From assembly GCF_003732665.1 (NCBI RefSeq), contig NZ_MOBP01000023.1, positions 186,001 through 250,000 on the forward strand: DNA of 64,000 nucleotides, given 5' to 3'. Shown piece after piece: positions 17,405 through 25,771 of this stretch. Within the stretch, counting starts at the first letter, position 1. Each line of letters begins with the position of its first letter. This DNA comes from Pseudomonas frederiksbergensis. Lineage in GTDB: Bacteria; Pseudomonadota; Gammaproteobacteria; Pseudomonadales; Pseudomonadaceae. Below the pieces are notes generated by a model. The model was not told the origin of the DNA. It saw only the letters and a program-made list of their open reading frames with translations, and searched no databases. Both the position numbers and the translations under genes were made by a program.

Positions 17405-17791
17405 ATGGCTTACAGCGAAAAGGTCATCGACCACTACGAAAACCCGCGCAACGTCGGCAAGATGGACGCGGAAGACCCGGATGTCGGCACTGGCATGGTC
17501 GGCGCTCCGGCGTGCGGCGACGTTATGCGCCTGCAGATCAAGGTTAACGAGCAAGGCATCATCGAAGACGCCAAGTTCAAGACCTACGGTTGCGGTTCGG
17601 CTATCGCCTCCAGCTCCCTGGCGACCGAGTGGATGAAAGGCAAGACTCTGGATGAAGCAGAGACCATCAAGAACACTCAGTTGGCTGAAGAACTGGCTTT
17701 GCCGCCAGTGAAAATTCACTGCTCCGTACTTGCTGAAGACGCTATCAAAGCGGCCGTTCGCGACTACAAGCAGAAGAAAGGCTTGATCTAA
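17405..17791 (+). CDS. iscU: Fe-S cluster scaffold IscU
   Basis: The 128-aa scaffold assembles [2Fe-2S] and [4Fe-4S] clusters. The three ligand cysteines are in APACGDVMRL, KTYGCGSAIASSS and PVKIHCSVLAEDA. The chaperone-recognition motif LPPVK, which HscA binds, is present. It is the usual length for the family and sits between iscS and iscA. Confidence 0.98.
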   Translation: MAYSEKVIDHYENPRNVGKMDAEDPDVGTGMVGAPACGDVMRLQIKVNEQGIIEDAKFKTYGCGSAIASSSLATEWMKGKTLDEAETIKNTQLAEELALPPVKIHCSVLAEDAIKAAVRDYKQKKGLI

Positions 17792-17819
17792 GCATTGGGC
17801 GACGAGTAAGGAGTCAACG

Positions 17820-18143
17820 ATGGCTATCAGCATGACAGAAGCGGCAGCTCAACACGTGCGACGCTCCCTCAACGGGCGCGGCAAAGGTGAAGGGATTCGT
17901 CTGGGTGTTCGCACCACAGGCTGTTCCGGCCTTGCCTACGTGCTGGAGTTCGTCGACGAGGTGGTTGCAGAGGATCAGGTGTTCGAAAGTCACGGCGAGA
18001 AAGTGATCATCGACCCGAAAAGCCTCTCATACCTGGACGGCACCGAGCTTGATTTCGTCAAGGAAGGGTTGAACGAAGGCTTCAAGTTCAACAATCCCAA
18101 CGTGCGCGGTGAATGTGGCTGCGGCGAAAGCTTCAACATCTGA
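17820..18143 (+). CDS. iscA: A-type Fe-S carrier IscA
   Basis: The 107-aa protein has the three conserved cysteines of A-type carriers, one in TTGCSGLAYVLEF and two in the C-terminal GECGCGESF. It receives iron or clusters and passes them to target proteins. It is 28 bases after iscU. Confidence 0.97.
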   Translation: MAISMTEAAAQHVRRSLNGRGKGEGIRLGVRTTGCSGLAYVLEFVDEVVAEDQVFESHGEKVIIDPKSLSYLDGTELDFVKEGLNEGFKFNNPNVRGECGCGESFNI

Positions 18144-18151
18144 GGCTGCGC

Positions 18152-18673
18152 GTGGGTACTCCTTGTCATTTCGCTTTATTTGAACTGCAGCCGAGCTTCC
18201 GTCTGGATCTCGAGCAGTTGGCCACGCGCTATCGTGAGTTGGCGCGCGGTGTTCATCCGGACCGTTTTGCCGACGCTTCCGAGCGCGAGCAGCGGCTGGC
18301 GCTCGAGCAATCCGCGAACCTCAACGAGGCCTACCAGACGCTCAAGAATCCCCCAAAGCGCGCGCGTTACTTGCTCGCCATGGGTGGTCGCGAGTTGCCG
18401 CTGGAGGTCACGGTGCATGATCCGGAGTTTCTTCTGCAGCAGATGCAATGGCGCGAAGAACTCGAAGACCTGCAAGACAGCGCCGACCTGGCCGGCATTG
18501 CCGTGTTCAAGCGTCGCTTGAAGGTCGCGCAGGATGAGCTGAACGAAAGCTTCGCAGCCTGTTGGGATGATGCAGCGCAACGTGAGCAGGCCGAACGCCT
18601 GATGCGGCGCATGCAGTTCCTCGACAAGCTCACCTACGAAGTGCGCCAGTTAGAAGAGCGCCTCGACGATTAA
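18152..18673 (+). CDS. hscB: Co-chaperone HscB
   Basis: The 173-aa J-domain protein starts at GTG 18152 (GTPCHFALFELQPSFRLDL), eight bases after the iscA stop, with a GAGG ribosome site. An upstream in-frame ATG lies inside iscA and is rejected. The J-domain HPD motif is in RGVHPDRF. The C-terminal three-helix part binds IscU. HscB delivers IscU to HscA and stimulates its ATPase. Confidence 0.95.
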   Translation: MGTPCHFALFELQPSFRLDLEQLATRYRELARGVHPDRFADASEREQRLALEQSANLNEAYQTLKNPPKRARYLLAMGGRELPLEVTVHDPEFLLQQMQWREELEDLQDSADLAGIAVFKRRLKVAQDELNESFAACWDDAAQREQAERLMRRMQFLDKLTYEVRQLEERLDD

Positions 18674-18724
18674 CCCAGTGCCGCTTCGGTCGCACGCCTG
18701 ATATACAGATAAGTCCTGATTACG

Positions 18725-20587
18725 ATGGCCCTACTGCAGATCGCCGAACCCGGCCAAAGTCCTCAACCGCACCAGCGTCGTCTGGCTGTGGGGATCGACT
18801 TGGGCACTACCAATTCGCTGGTCGCTGCGTTGCGCAGTGGTCTGTCCGAACCCCTGGCCGACGCTGACGGGCAGGTCATCCTGCCGTCCGCCGTGCGCTA
18901 CCACGCCGATCGCGTCGAGGTTGGCGAGTCCGCCAAGCTGTCCGCCGCTACCGATCCCTTGAATACCGTGCTGTCGGTCAAGCGCTTGATGGGTCGTGGT
19001 CTGTCCGACGTCAAGCAATTGGGCGATCAACTGCCGTACCGCTTTGTCGACGGCGAGTCGCACATGCCGTTCATCGACACTGTGCAAGGCCCGAAAAGCC
19101 CGGTCGAAGTCTCCGCCGAAATCCTCAAGGTGCTGCGTCAGCGCGCCGAGGCGACGTTGGGCGGTGAATTGGTCGGTGCGGTGATCACCGTTCCAGCCTA
19201 TTTCGACGACGCTCAACGCCAAGCCACTAAGGACGCGGCCAAACTGGCCGGCCTGAACGTGCTGCGTTTGCTCAATGAACCGACCGCTGCCGCTGTGGCT
19301 TACGGTCTGGATCAACATGCTGAAGGCCTGGTCGCCATTTACGACCTGGGCGGCGGCACCTTCGATATTTCGATTCTGCGCCTGACCGGCGGTGTGTTCG
19401 AAGTGCTGGCCACCGGCGGCGACAGCGCCCTGGGTGGCGATGACTTTGACCACGCCATTGCTGGCTGGATCATCGAGAGCGCCGGTTTGTCCGCCGACCT
19501 CGATCCGGGCGCGCAACGTCATCTGCTGCAAACTGCCTGCGCGGCCAAAGAAGCGCTGACCACAGTTTCGACCGTTGAAGTTGCTTATGACGACTGGAAA
19601 GCCCCGTTGACCCGCGAAGCCTTCGACGCGCTGATCGAGCCGATGGTCGCTCGCAGCCTGAAAGCTTGCCGCCGTGCGGTGCGTGATTCCGGCATCGAGC
19701 TGGATGACGTGCACGCCGTGGTCATGGTTGGCGGTTCGACCCGCGTACCTCGCGTTCGCGAAGCTGTCGCCGAAGCCTTTGGTCGCCAGCCGCTGACCGA
19801 GATCGATCCGGATCAAGTGGTGGCCATCGGTGCCGCGATCCAGGCCGATACCCTGGCGGGCAACAAGCGCGATGGTGGCGAACTGCTGCTGCTCGATGTG
19901 ATTCCGTTGTCCCTGGGGCTGGAAACCATGGGCGGTCTGATGGAGAAGGTGATTCCGCGCAACACCACCATCCCCGTCGCTCGCGCCCAAGACTTCACTA
20001 CGTATAAAGATGGCCAATCGGCCATGGCGATCCACGTCCTGCAGGGCGAGCGCGAGCTGATCAGCGACTGCCGCTCCTTGGCACGCTTCGAATTGCGCGG
20101 TATTCCGGCGATGGTGGCCGGTGCGGCGAAGATTCGCGTGACCTTCCAGGTCGATGCCGACGGTCTGCTCAGCGTTGCGGCCCGTGAATTGGGTTCGGGC
20201 GTTGAAGCCAGCATCCAGGTCAAGCCGTCCTACGGCCTGACCGACGGTGAAATCACCAAGATGCTCAAGGACTCGTTCGAATACGCCAATGACGACAAAG
20301 TCGCCCGCGTGTTGCGTGAGCAACAAGTCGATGCCCAACGCCTGATCGAAGCGGTGCAGGGTGCTCTCGATGTCGACGGCGAACGCCTGCTCGACGCCGA
20401 AGAGCGCATGGTCATCGAGTTGCAAATGCAGGAACTGACCGAATTGATGAAAGGCACCGATGGTTTCGCCATCGAGCAGCAGACCAAGCGTCTGTCGCAA
20501 GTGACCGACGCCTTTGCTGCCCGCCGCCTGGACTCGACGGTGAAAGCCGCGCTGGCGGGGCGCAACCTGAATGAAATCGAGGAATAA
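18725..20587 (+). CDS. hscA: Hsp70-type chaperone HscA
   Basis: The 620-aa protein is a specialised DnaK relative for Fe-S assembly. ATPase motifs are clear: VGIDLGTTNSLVA, NEPTAAAVAYGLD, IYDLGGGTFDISIL and VMVGGSTRVPRVREAV. The substrate-binding domain follows from about residue 390. It drives transfer of the cluster from IscU. It lacks the long acidic C-terminal tail of DnaK, as expected for HscA. fdx follows after three bases. Confidence 0.97.
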   Translation: MALLQIAEPGQSPQPHQRRLAVGIDLGTTNSLVAALRSGLSEPLADADGQVILPSAVRYHADRVEVGESAKLSAATDPLNTVLSVKRLMGRGLSDVKQLGDQLPYRFVDGESHMPFIDTVQGPKSPVEVSAEILKVLRQRAEATLGGELVGAVITVPAYFDDAQRQATKDAAKLAGLNVLRLLNEPTAAAVAYGLDQHAEGLVAIYDLGGGTFDISILRLTGGVFEVLATGGDSALGGDDFDHAIAGWIIESAGLSADLDPGAQRHLLQTACAAKEALTTVSTVEVAYDDWKAPLTREAFDALIEPMVARSLKACRRAVRDSGIELDDVHAVVMVGGSTRVPRVREAVAEAFGRQPLTEIDPDQVVAIGAAIQADTLAGNKRDGGELLLLDVIPLSLGLETMGGLMEKVIPRNTTIPVARAQDFTTYKDGQSAMAIHVLQGERELISDCRSLARFELRGIPAMVAGAAKIRVTFQVDADGLLSVAARELGSGVEASIQVKPSYGLTDGEITKMLKDSFEYANDDKVARVLREQQVDAQRLIEAVQGALDVDGERLLDAEERMVIELQMQELTELMKGTDGFAIEQQTKRLSQVTDAFAARRLDSTVKAALAGRNLNEIEE

Positions 20588-20590
20588 CTG

Positions 20591-20932
20591 ATGCCGCAGA
20601 TCATTTTTCTGCCTCACGCCGAACATTGCCCGGACGGAATGGTTGTCGAGGCTGAAACCGGTAAGTCCATTCTCGAAGTGGCCCATGACAACCATATCGA
20701 GATGGAAAGTGCCTGTGGCGGCGTTTGTGCCTGCACCACTTGCCACTGCATCGTTCGCGAAGGTTTCAACTCGCTCGAAGAAGCCGATGAGCTGGAAGAA
20801 GACTTTCTTGATCGGGCCTGGGGCCTTGAGCCGCAATCTCGTCTAGGCTGTCAGGCGATCGTCGGGACTGAAGACCTGACCGTTGAAATTCCGAAATACT
20901 CGCTCAACCATGCAGCCGAAGCGCCGCACTGA
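20591..20932 (+). CDS. fdx: [2Fe-2S] ferredoxin Fdx
   Basis: The 113-aa adrenodoxin-type ferredoxin has the ligand pattern CGGVCACTTC followed by a fourth cysteine in RLGCQAIVG. It provides electrons for cluster assembly on IscU. It is coupled closely to hscA and followed by iscX. Confidence 0.97.
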   Translation: MPQIIFLPHAEHCPDGMVVEAETGKSILEVAHDNHIEMESACGGVCACTTCHCIVREGFNSLEEADELEEDFLDRAWGLEPQSRLGCQAIVGTEDLTVEIPKYSLNHAAEAPH

Positions 20933-20946
20933 TTCAAGGAAGTGAC

Positions 20947-21147
20947 ATGAGTCTGAAATGGGTTGATGTGCTGGAAATCGCGATCCAACTGGCTGAAACC
21001 AAGCCGGATGTGGATCCGCGTTACGTGAACTTCGTCGAACTGCACCGTTGGGTGCTGGCATTGCCGGAGTTCAGTGATGATCCGACCCGCGGTGGCGAGA
21101 AGGTGCTTGAAGCCATTCAGGCCGCCTGGATCGAAGAAGCAGACTGA
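20947..21147 (+). CDS. iscX: Fe-S assembly protein IscX
   Basis: The 66-aa acidic protein starts MSLKWVDVLEIAIQLAE and contains DVDPRYVNFVELHRWV, the family core. It binds IscS and iron and tunes the rate of cluster assembly. It is the last gene of the isc operon, ending 33 bases before a terminator stem. Confidence 0.95.
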   Translation: MSLKWVDVLEIAIQLAETKPDVDPRYVNFVELHRWVLALPEFSDDPTRGGEKVLEAIQAAWIEEAD

Positions 21148-21180
21148 GTCTGCACCGTACGCAGTTAGGCAATACCCAAG

Positions 21181-21210
21181 AACCCGCGTATAATTCGCGG
21201 GTTTAATTTT
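21181..21210 (+). terminator. isc terminator with TATAAT in its loop
   Basis: AACCCGCG (21181-21188) pairs with CGCGGGTT (21196-21203) over the loop TATAATT, followed by TAATTTTT. The loop carries a perfect -10 hexamer (21189-21194) that could also serve the ndk promoter, although the matching -35 is poor. Confidence 0.78.
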
Positions 21211-21239
21211 TCGCAAATTACCGTTTCTGGAGTTACACC

Positions 21240-21665
21240 ATGGCTGTTCAACGTACTTTCTCCATCATCAAGCCTGACGCTGTTGCAAAAAACGTTATCG
21301 GCGAGATCACCACTCGTTTTGAAAAAGCTGGCCTGCGCGTTGTAGCTTCGAAACTGAAGCAACTGTCCAAAGCCGAAGCTGAAGGCTTCTACGCTGAGCA
21401 CAGCGCTCGTGGTTTCTTCGGCGATCTGGTTTCCTTCATGATCTCCGGTCCGGTTGTCGTTCAGGTTCTGGAAGGCGAAAACGCTATCGCTCTGAACCGT
21501 GAGCTGATGGGCGCTACCAACCCTAAAGAAGCTGCTGCCGGCACCATCCGTGCTGACTTCGCTGATTCGATCGACGCCAACGCTGTACACGGTTCGGACT
21601 CCGAAGCCGCTGCTGCTCGCGAAATCTCGTACTTCTTCGCAGCTACTGAAGTAACCACTCGCTAA
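21240..21665 (+). CDS. ndk: Nucleoside diphosphate kinase Ndk
   Basis: The 141-aa enzyme equilibrates nucleoside triphosphates. It begins MAVQRTFSIIKPDAVAKN. The phospho-histidine lies in the NAVHGSDS motif. The codon usage is strongly biased, consistent with high expression. It lies between the isc terminator and rlmN. Confidence 0.98.
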   Translation: MAVQRTFSIIKPDAVAKNVIGEITTRFEKAGLRVVASKLKQLSKAEAEGFYAEHSARGFFGDLVSFMISGPVVVQVLEGENAIALNRELMGATNPKEAAAGTIRADFADSIDANAVHGSDSEAAAAREISYFFAATEVTTR

Positions 21666-21693
21666 GCATTGGCTTATGAGTGAAGGTGAATCC

Positions 21694-22842
21694 ATGACTA
21701 CATCGACTGTAAAAACTAACCTGCTGGGTCTGACTCAGCTGGAAATGGAAAAATTCTTCGACTCAATCGGGGAGAAGCGTTTCCGTGCCGGTCAGGTAAT
21801 GAAATGGATTCACCACCTTGGCGTCGATGATTTCGACGCCATGACGAACGTCAGCAAAGCCTTGCGTGACAAGCTCAAGGTCATTGCTGAGGTTCGCGGT
21901 CCTGAAGTGGTCAGCGAGGACATTTCCACCGACGGCACCCGTAAGTGGGTGGTGCGCGTGGCGTCCGGCAGCTGCGTCGAGACCGTGTACATTCCCCAGG
22001 GCAAACGCGGCACTTTGTGCGTTTCGTCCCAGGCAGGCTGTGCCCTGGATTGCAGTTTCTGCTCCACCGGCAAGCAAGGTTTCAACAGCAACCTCACTGC
22101 CGCCGAAGTCATCGGCCAGGTGTGGATTGCCAATAAATCGTTCGGCAGCATCCCGGCGACCGCCGACCGTGCCATCACCAACGTGGTGATGATGGGCATG
22201 GGTGAGCCGCTGCTGAACTTCGACAACGTCGTGGCCGCCATGCATCTGATGATGGATGACCTGGGCTACGGGATCTCCAAGCGCCGCGTGACCCTGTCCA
22301 CTTCGGGCGTGGTGCCAATGATCGATGAGCTGTCCAAGCACATCGACGTGTCCCTGGCGTTGTCCCTGCACGCACCGAATGACGCATTGCGTAACCAATT
22401 GGTGCCGATCAACAAGAAGTATCCGCTTAAGATGCTGCTCGAGTCGTGCCAGCGCTATATGTCGTCCCTGGGCGAAAAACGCGTGCTGACCATCGAGTAC
22501 ACCTTGCTCAAGGACATCAACGATAAAGTTGAACACGCGGTCGAGATGATCGAGTTGCTCAAGAACATCCCGTGCAAGATCAACCTGATTCCGTTTAACC
22601 CGTTCCCGCATTCCGGCTATGAGCGCCCAAGCAACAACGCCATTCGCCGTTTCCAGGATCAGCTTCACCATGCCGGCTACAACGTCACTGTGCGCACCAC
22701 GCGCGGTGAAGATATCGACGCCGCGTGTGGCCAATTGGTAGGACAGGTGCTGGATCGCACCCGTCGCAGCGAACGTTATATCGCGGTGCGTGAATTGAGC
22801 GCCGAAAACGATCTGGCGCAAAACGCAGCGAACAACAACTAA
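21694..22842 (+). CDS. rlmN: Dual-specificity rRNA/tRNA adenine C2-methyltransferase RlmN
   Basis: The radical-SAM enzyme (382 aa) methylates A2503 of 23S rRNA and A37 of some tRNAs. The [4Fe-4S] motif CALDCSFCSTG is present, and the two catalytic cysteines lie near the C terminus (AACGQLVG) and in the family position. Start ATG 21694 has a GAAGGTGA ribosome site; the ATG at 21676 is a longer alternative. As an Fe-S enzyme it depends on the nearby isc genes. Confidence 0.97.
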   Translation: MTTSTVKTNLLGLTQLEMEKFFDSIGEKRFRAGQVMKWIHHLGVDDFDAMTNVSKALRDKLKVIAEVRGPEVVSEDISTDGTRKWVVRVASGSCVETVYIPQGKRGTLCVSSQAGCALDCSFCSTGKQGFNSNLTAAEVIGQVWIANKSFGSIPATADRAITNVVMMGMGEPLLNFDNVVAAMHLMMDDLGYGISKRRVTLSTSGVVPMIDELSKHIDVSLALSLHAPNDALRNQLVPINKKYPLKMLLESCQRYMSSLGEKRVLTIEYTLLKDINDKVEHAVEMIELLKNIPCKINLIPFNPFPHSGYERPSNNAIRRFQDQLHHAGYNVTVRTTRGEDIDAACGQLVGQVLDRTRRSERYIAVRELSAENDLAQNAANNN

Positions 22843-22854
22843 GAGAGGATCTCT

Positions 22855-23613
22855 ATGTCCCTGCGCTTTGCGCTGCTTGTGCTGTTGGCCAGCTTGTGTG
22901 CTGGTTGTGTCCTGTCGGGCGATTTCAACCCGATGAAGACCAGCAAGGGCCGCGACGAAGCGCGTGCCGCTTACGTGCAACTGGGGCTGGGGTACTTGCA
23001 GCAAGGGATGACCGAGCGGGCCAAAGTGCCGTTGAAGAAGGCCCTGGACCTGGATGAATCGGACCCTGACGCCAACGCGGCGCTGGGCCTGGTGTTCCAG
23101 GCCGAGATGGAACCGGAGCTGGCCGACCAGCATTTTCGCAAGGCGCTGTCCTCCCGTCCCACCGATGCACGCATCTTGAACAACTACGGCAGTTTTCTGT
23201 ACGAAGAGAAACGTTACAAGGAAGCCTACGAACGCTTTGAGCAGGCCGCCGCCGATACCCTGTATCCTGAGCGTTCGCGGGTGTTCGAGAGCCTTGGCAT
23301 GACCGCTTCCAAGCTTGGCCAGCGTGATCTGGCCCAGCAGCAACTGGAAAAAGCCCTGCGATTGAACCGCCAACAACCGCGTGCGTTGCTGGAAATGGCT
23401 GAGTTGTCTTACGAAGACAGGCATTATGTGCCCGCGCGTGACTACTACGACCGTTTTAGCCTGCTCACCGAACAAAATGCACGTAGTCTATTGCTCGGCG
23501 TTCGGCTGGCAAAAGTGTTTGAAGATCGCGACAAGGCCGCCAGTTTTGGCCTGCAATTAAAACGACTCTATCCCGGTACGCCGGAATATCAGCAATACCT
23601 GTCGGAGCAATGA
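22855..23613 (+). CDS. pilW: Type IV pilus biogenesis lipoprotein PilW (PilF)
   Basis: The 252-aa lipoprotein has the lipobox LCAGC with the lipidated C18 and then about six tetratricopeptide repeats (for example AYVQLGLGYLQQGMTERAKVPLKKAL). It acts as pilotin that brings the PilQ secretin to the outer membrane. In P. aeruginosa it is called PilF and is encoded at the same place between rlmN and rodZ. Its stop overlaps the rodZ start (ATGA). Confidence 0.93.
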   Translation: MSLRFALLVLLASLCAGCVLSGDFNPMKTSKGRDEARAAYVQLGLGYLQQGMTERAKVPLKKALDLDESDPDANAALGLVFQAEMEPELADQHFRKALSSRPTDARILNNYGSFLYEEKRYKEAYERFEQAAADTLYPERSRVFESLGMTASKLGQRDLAQQQLEKALRLNRQQPRALLEMAELSYEDRHYVPARDYYDRFSLLTEQNARSLLLGVRLAKVFEDRDKAASFGLQLKRLYPGTPEYQQYLSEQ

Positions 23614-24635
23614 TGAAAGCGGCGCATCCCGAAGTTGTAGCAGCGAATCGCGTTAACCCCGGTGATACTTTGCGCCAGGCCCGCGAAAGCAATGGCTGGT
23701 CGCTGGCTGAAGTGGCCCTCAAGCTCAACCTCACCGTTAATTCTTTGGGTAATCTGGAAGCCGGCGCGTTCGACAAGCTGCCGGGGCATACCTTTGCTCG
23801 CGGTTACATTCGCGCCTACGCCAAATTGCTCGGCATGGATCAGACTGTTCTGGTCCAGCAGTTCGACCAATCCACCGGCACCGACTCCCAGGGCAGCAAC
23901 GTCCACAGCCTGGGGCGTATCGAAGAGCCGGTTCGGGTTTCCCACACGATTTTGCGCATCGTCAGCCTGTTATTGCTGATCGCAGTGATTGGCGGCGGTT
24001 TTGTCTGGTGGCAGGATCAAACTTCCCTGCGCACCAAGGACCTGGCCACCCTGGCTCCGGAACACGTAGAAGTGGAAGGCGCCGACGGCACCACCCAGAT
24101 TCATCCGCTGGACGAGCCGGAAGACCAGGCTGTCGCGGAAGGTCAGGCGGAAGGCTCGACGTCGCTCGCATTGCCGCAGTCCGAGACATCGACTGAAGCG
24201 CCGGCCGAAGCCACTGCGCCGGCGCCAACTGCTCCGGTTGCTCCAGCACCTGCGGCTCCAGTACACAGCGCTGCGCCGGTTGTCGCGACTCCTGCGACCC
24301 CGGCCCCGGCGGCTCCTGCTGTACCGGCACCGACCGTTACAGCGCCGGTTGCCCCGGCTGCTCCTGCTCAACCCGCCGCCGCGCCAGTGGCCGGCCAGGG
24401 TCAGGTTCAGCTGCTGTTCACCGCCGATTGCTGGACGCAAGTGACCGATGGCTCCGGCAAAGTGCTGTTGAGCGGTCTCAAGCGCAAAGGCGAAAACGTT
24501 TCCGTGAGCGGCAAGCCACCGTTTGCCGTGCGTCTGGGCTTTGCCCGTGGCGCGCAGGTCAGCTACAACGGGCAGGTGGTTGATGTCGCTCCGTTCACCA
24601 GTGGCGAGACTGCTCGCCTGAAGTTGGGTCAATAA
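23610..24635 (+). CDS. rodZ: Cell-shape protein RodZ
   Basis: The 341-aa protein has an N-terminal helix-turn-helix domain (about residues 18-85, LRQARESNGWSLAEVALKLN). One transmembrane segment follows (about 112-133, ILRIVSLLLLIAVIGGGFVWW), then a very Ala/Pro-rich linker and a C-terminal beta domain (DUF4115). RodZ ties MreB to the membrane and elongasome. The start could be either of two adjacent ATGs (23610 or 23613). Confidence 0.93.
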   Translation: MMKAAHPEVVAANRVNPGDTLRQARESNGWSLAEVALKLNLTVNSLGNLEAGAFDKLPGHTFARGYIRAYAKLLGMDQTVLVQQFDQSTGTDSQGSNVHSLGRIEEPVRVSHTILRIVSLLLLIAVIGGGFVWWQDQTSLRTKDLATLAPEHVEVEGADGTTQIHPLDEPEDQAVAEGQAEGSTSLALPQSETSTEAPAEATAPAPTAPVAPAPAAPVHSAAPVVATPATPAPAAPAVPAPTVTAPVAPAAPAQPAAAPVAGQGQVQLLFTADCWTQVTDGSGKVLLSGLKRKGENVSVSGKPPFAVRLGFARGAQVSYNGQVVDVAPFTSGETARLKLGQ

Positions 24636-24638
24636 GTC

Positions 24639-25748
24639 ATGCACGGCGAATCTCCAATCAAACGTCGCGAATCCCGCAAGATCTGGGTCGGTAACGTCCC
24701 TGTTGGCGGCGATGCGCCCATCGCTGTGCAGAGCATGACCAACAGCGATACCAATGACGTGGCCGCCACCGTGGCCCAGATCAATCGCCTGGAAGCCGCA
24801 GGCGTCGATATCGTGCGCATTTCCGTGCCGGATATGGACGCCGCCGAGGCTTTCGGCAAGATCAAGCAACTGGTCAAGGTGCCGCTGGTTGCCGACATCC
24901 ACTTCGACTACAAGATCGCCTTGCGCGTCGCCGAACTGGGCGTTGACTGTCTGCGCATCAACCCGGGCAACATCGGTCGTGAAGACCGCGTGCGTGCGGT
25001 GGTCGATGCCGCCCGTGACCGCGGGATCCCGATCCGCATCGGCGTCAACGCCGGTTCCCTGGAAAAAGACCTGCAAAAGAAATACGGCGAGCCGACCCCG
25101 GCCGCGCTGGTCGAATCGGCCCTGCGTCACGTCGAGCACCTGGAACGTCTGAATTTCAAGGACTTCAAGGTCAGCGTGAAGGCGTCCGACGTGTTCATGG
25201 CCGTGGCAGCCTACCGCTTGCTGGCCAAGGAAATCGTCCAGCCGCTGCACTTGGGCATCACCGAAGCCGGTGGTTTGCGTTCAGGCACGGTGAAATCCGC
25301 CGTGGGCCTCGGTATGCTGCTCGCCGAAGGGATTGGCGATACTATTCGCATCTCGTTGGCGGCTGACCCGGTCGAGGAAGTGAAAGTCGGCTACGACATT
25401 CTCAAATCCCTGCACCTGCGTTCCCGTGGCATCAACTTCATCGCCTGCCCGAGTTGCTCGCGGCAGAACTTCGATGTGGTCAAGACCATGAACGAGCTGG
25501 AAGGGCGCCTCGAAGATCTGCTGGTGCCGCTGGATGTCGCGGTCATCGGTTGCGTGGTCAACGGGCCGGGCGAAGCCAAGGAAGCCCATATCGGCTTGAC
25601 CGGCGGCACGCCCAACCTGATTTACATCGACGGCAAGCCGTCGCAGAAACTGACGAATGACAATCTGGTGGACGAGCTGGAAAAGCTGATCCGCCAGAAA
25701 GCGGCCGAAAAGGTCGAAGCCGACGCGGCTGTAATCGCCCGCGGCTGA
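24639..25748 (+). CDS. ispG: 4-hydroxy-3-methylbut-2-en-1-yl diphosphate synthase IspG
   Basis: The 369-aa enzyme converts MEcPP to HMBPP in the MEP isoprenoid pathway. The TIM-barrel blocks GNVPVGGDAPIAVQSMTN and the [4Fe-4S] ligand regions CPSCSRQNFDVVK and GCVVNGPGEAKEA are all present. It needs a cluster and reduced flavodoxin or ferredoxin. It begins three bases after rodZ. Confidence 0.97.
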   Translation: MHGESPIKRRESRKIWVGNVPVGGDAPIAVQSMTNSDTNDVAATVAQINRLEAAGVDIVRISVPDMDAAEAFGKIKQLVKVPLVADIHFDYKIALRVAELGVDCLRINPGNIGREDRVRAVVDAARDRGIPIRIGVNAGSLEKDLQKKYGEPTPAALVESALRHVEHLERLNFKDFKVSVKASDVFMAVAAYRLLAKEIVQPLHLGITEAGGLRSGTVKSAVGLGMLLAEGIGDTIRISLAADPVEEVKVGYDILKSLHLRSRGINFIACPSCSRQNFDVVKTMNELEGRLEDLLVPLDVAVIGCVVNGPGEAKEAHIGLTGGTPNLIYIDGKPSQKLTNDNLVDELEKLIRQKAAEKVEADAAVIARG

Positions 25749-25771
25749 TCAAACGAATTTAAGGATTTTTT

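Noticed and set aside
18731..20836. Very long open frame opposite hscA and fdx (minus strand, about 701 codons)
   Set aside because: The hscA frame on the other strand has all HSP70 motifs; the antisense frame has no family motif or ribosome site and is explained by high-G+C codon bias.
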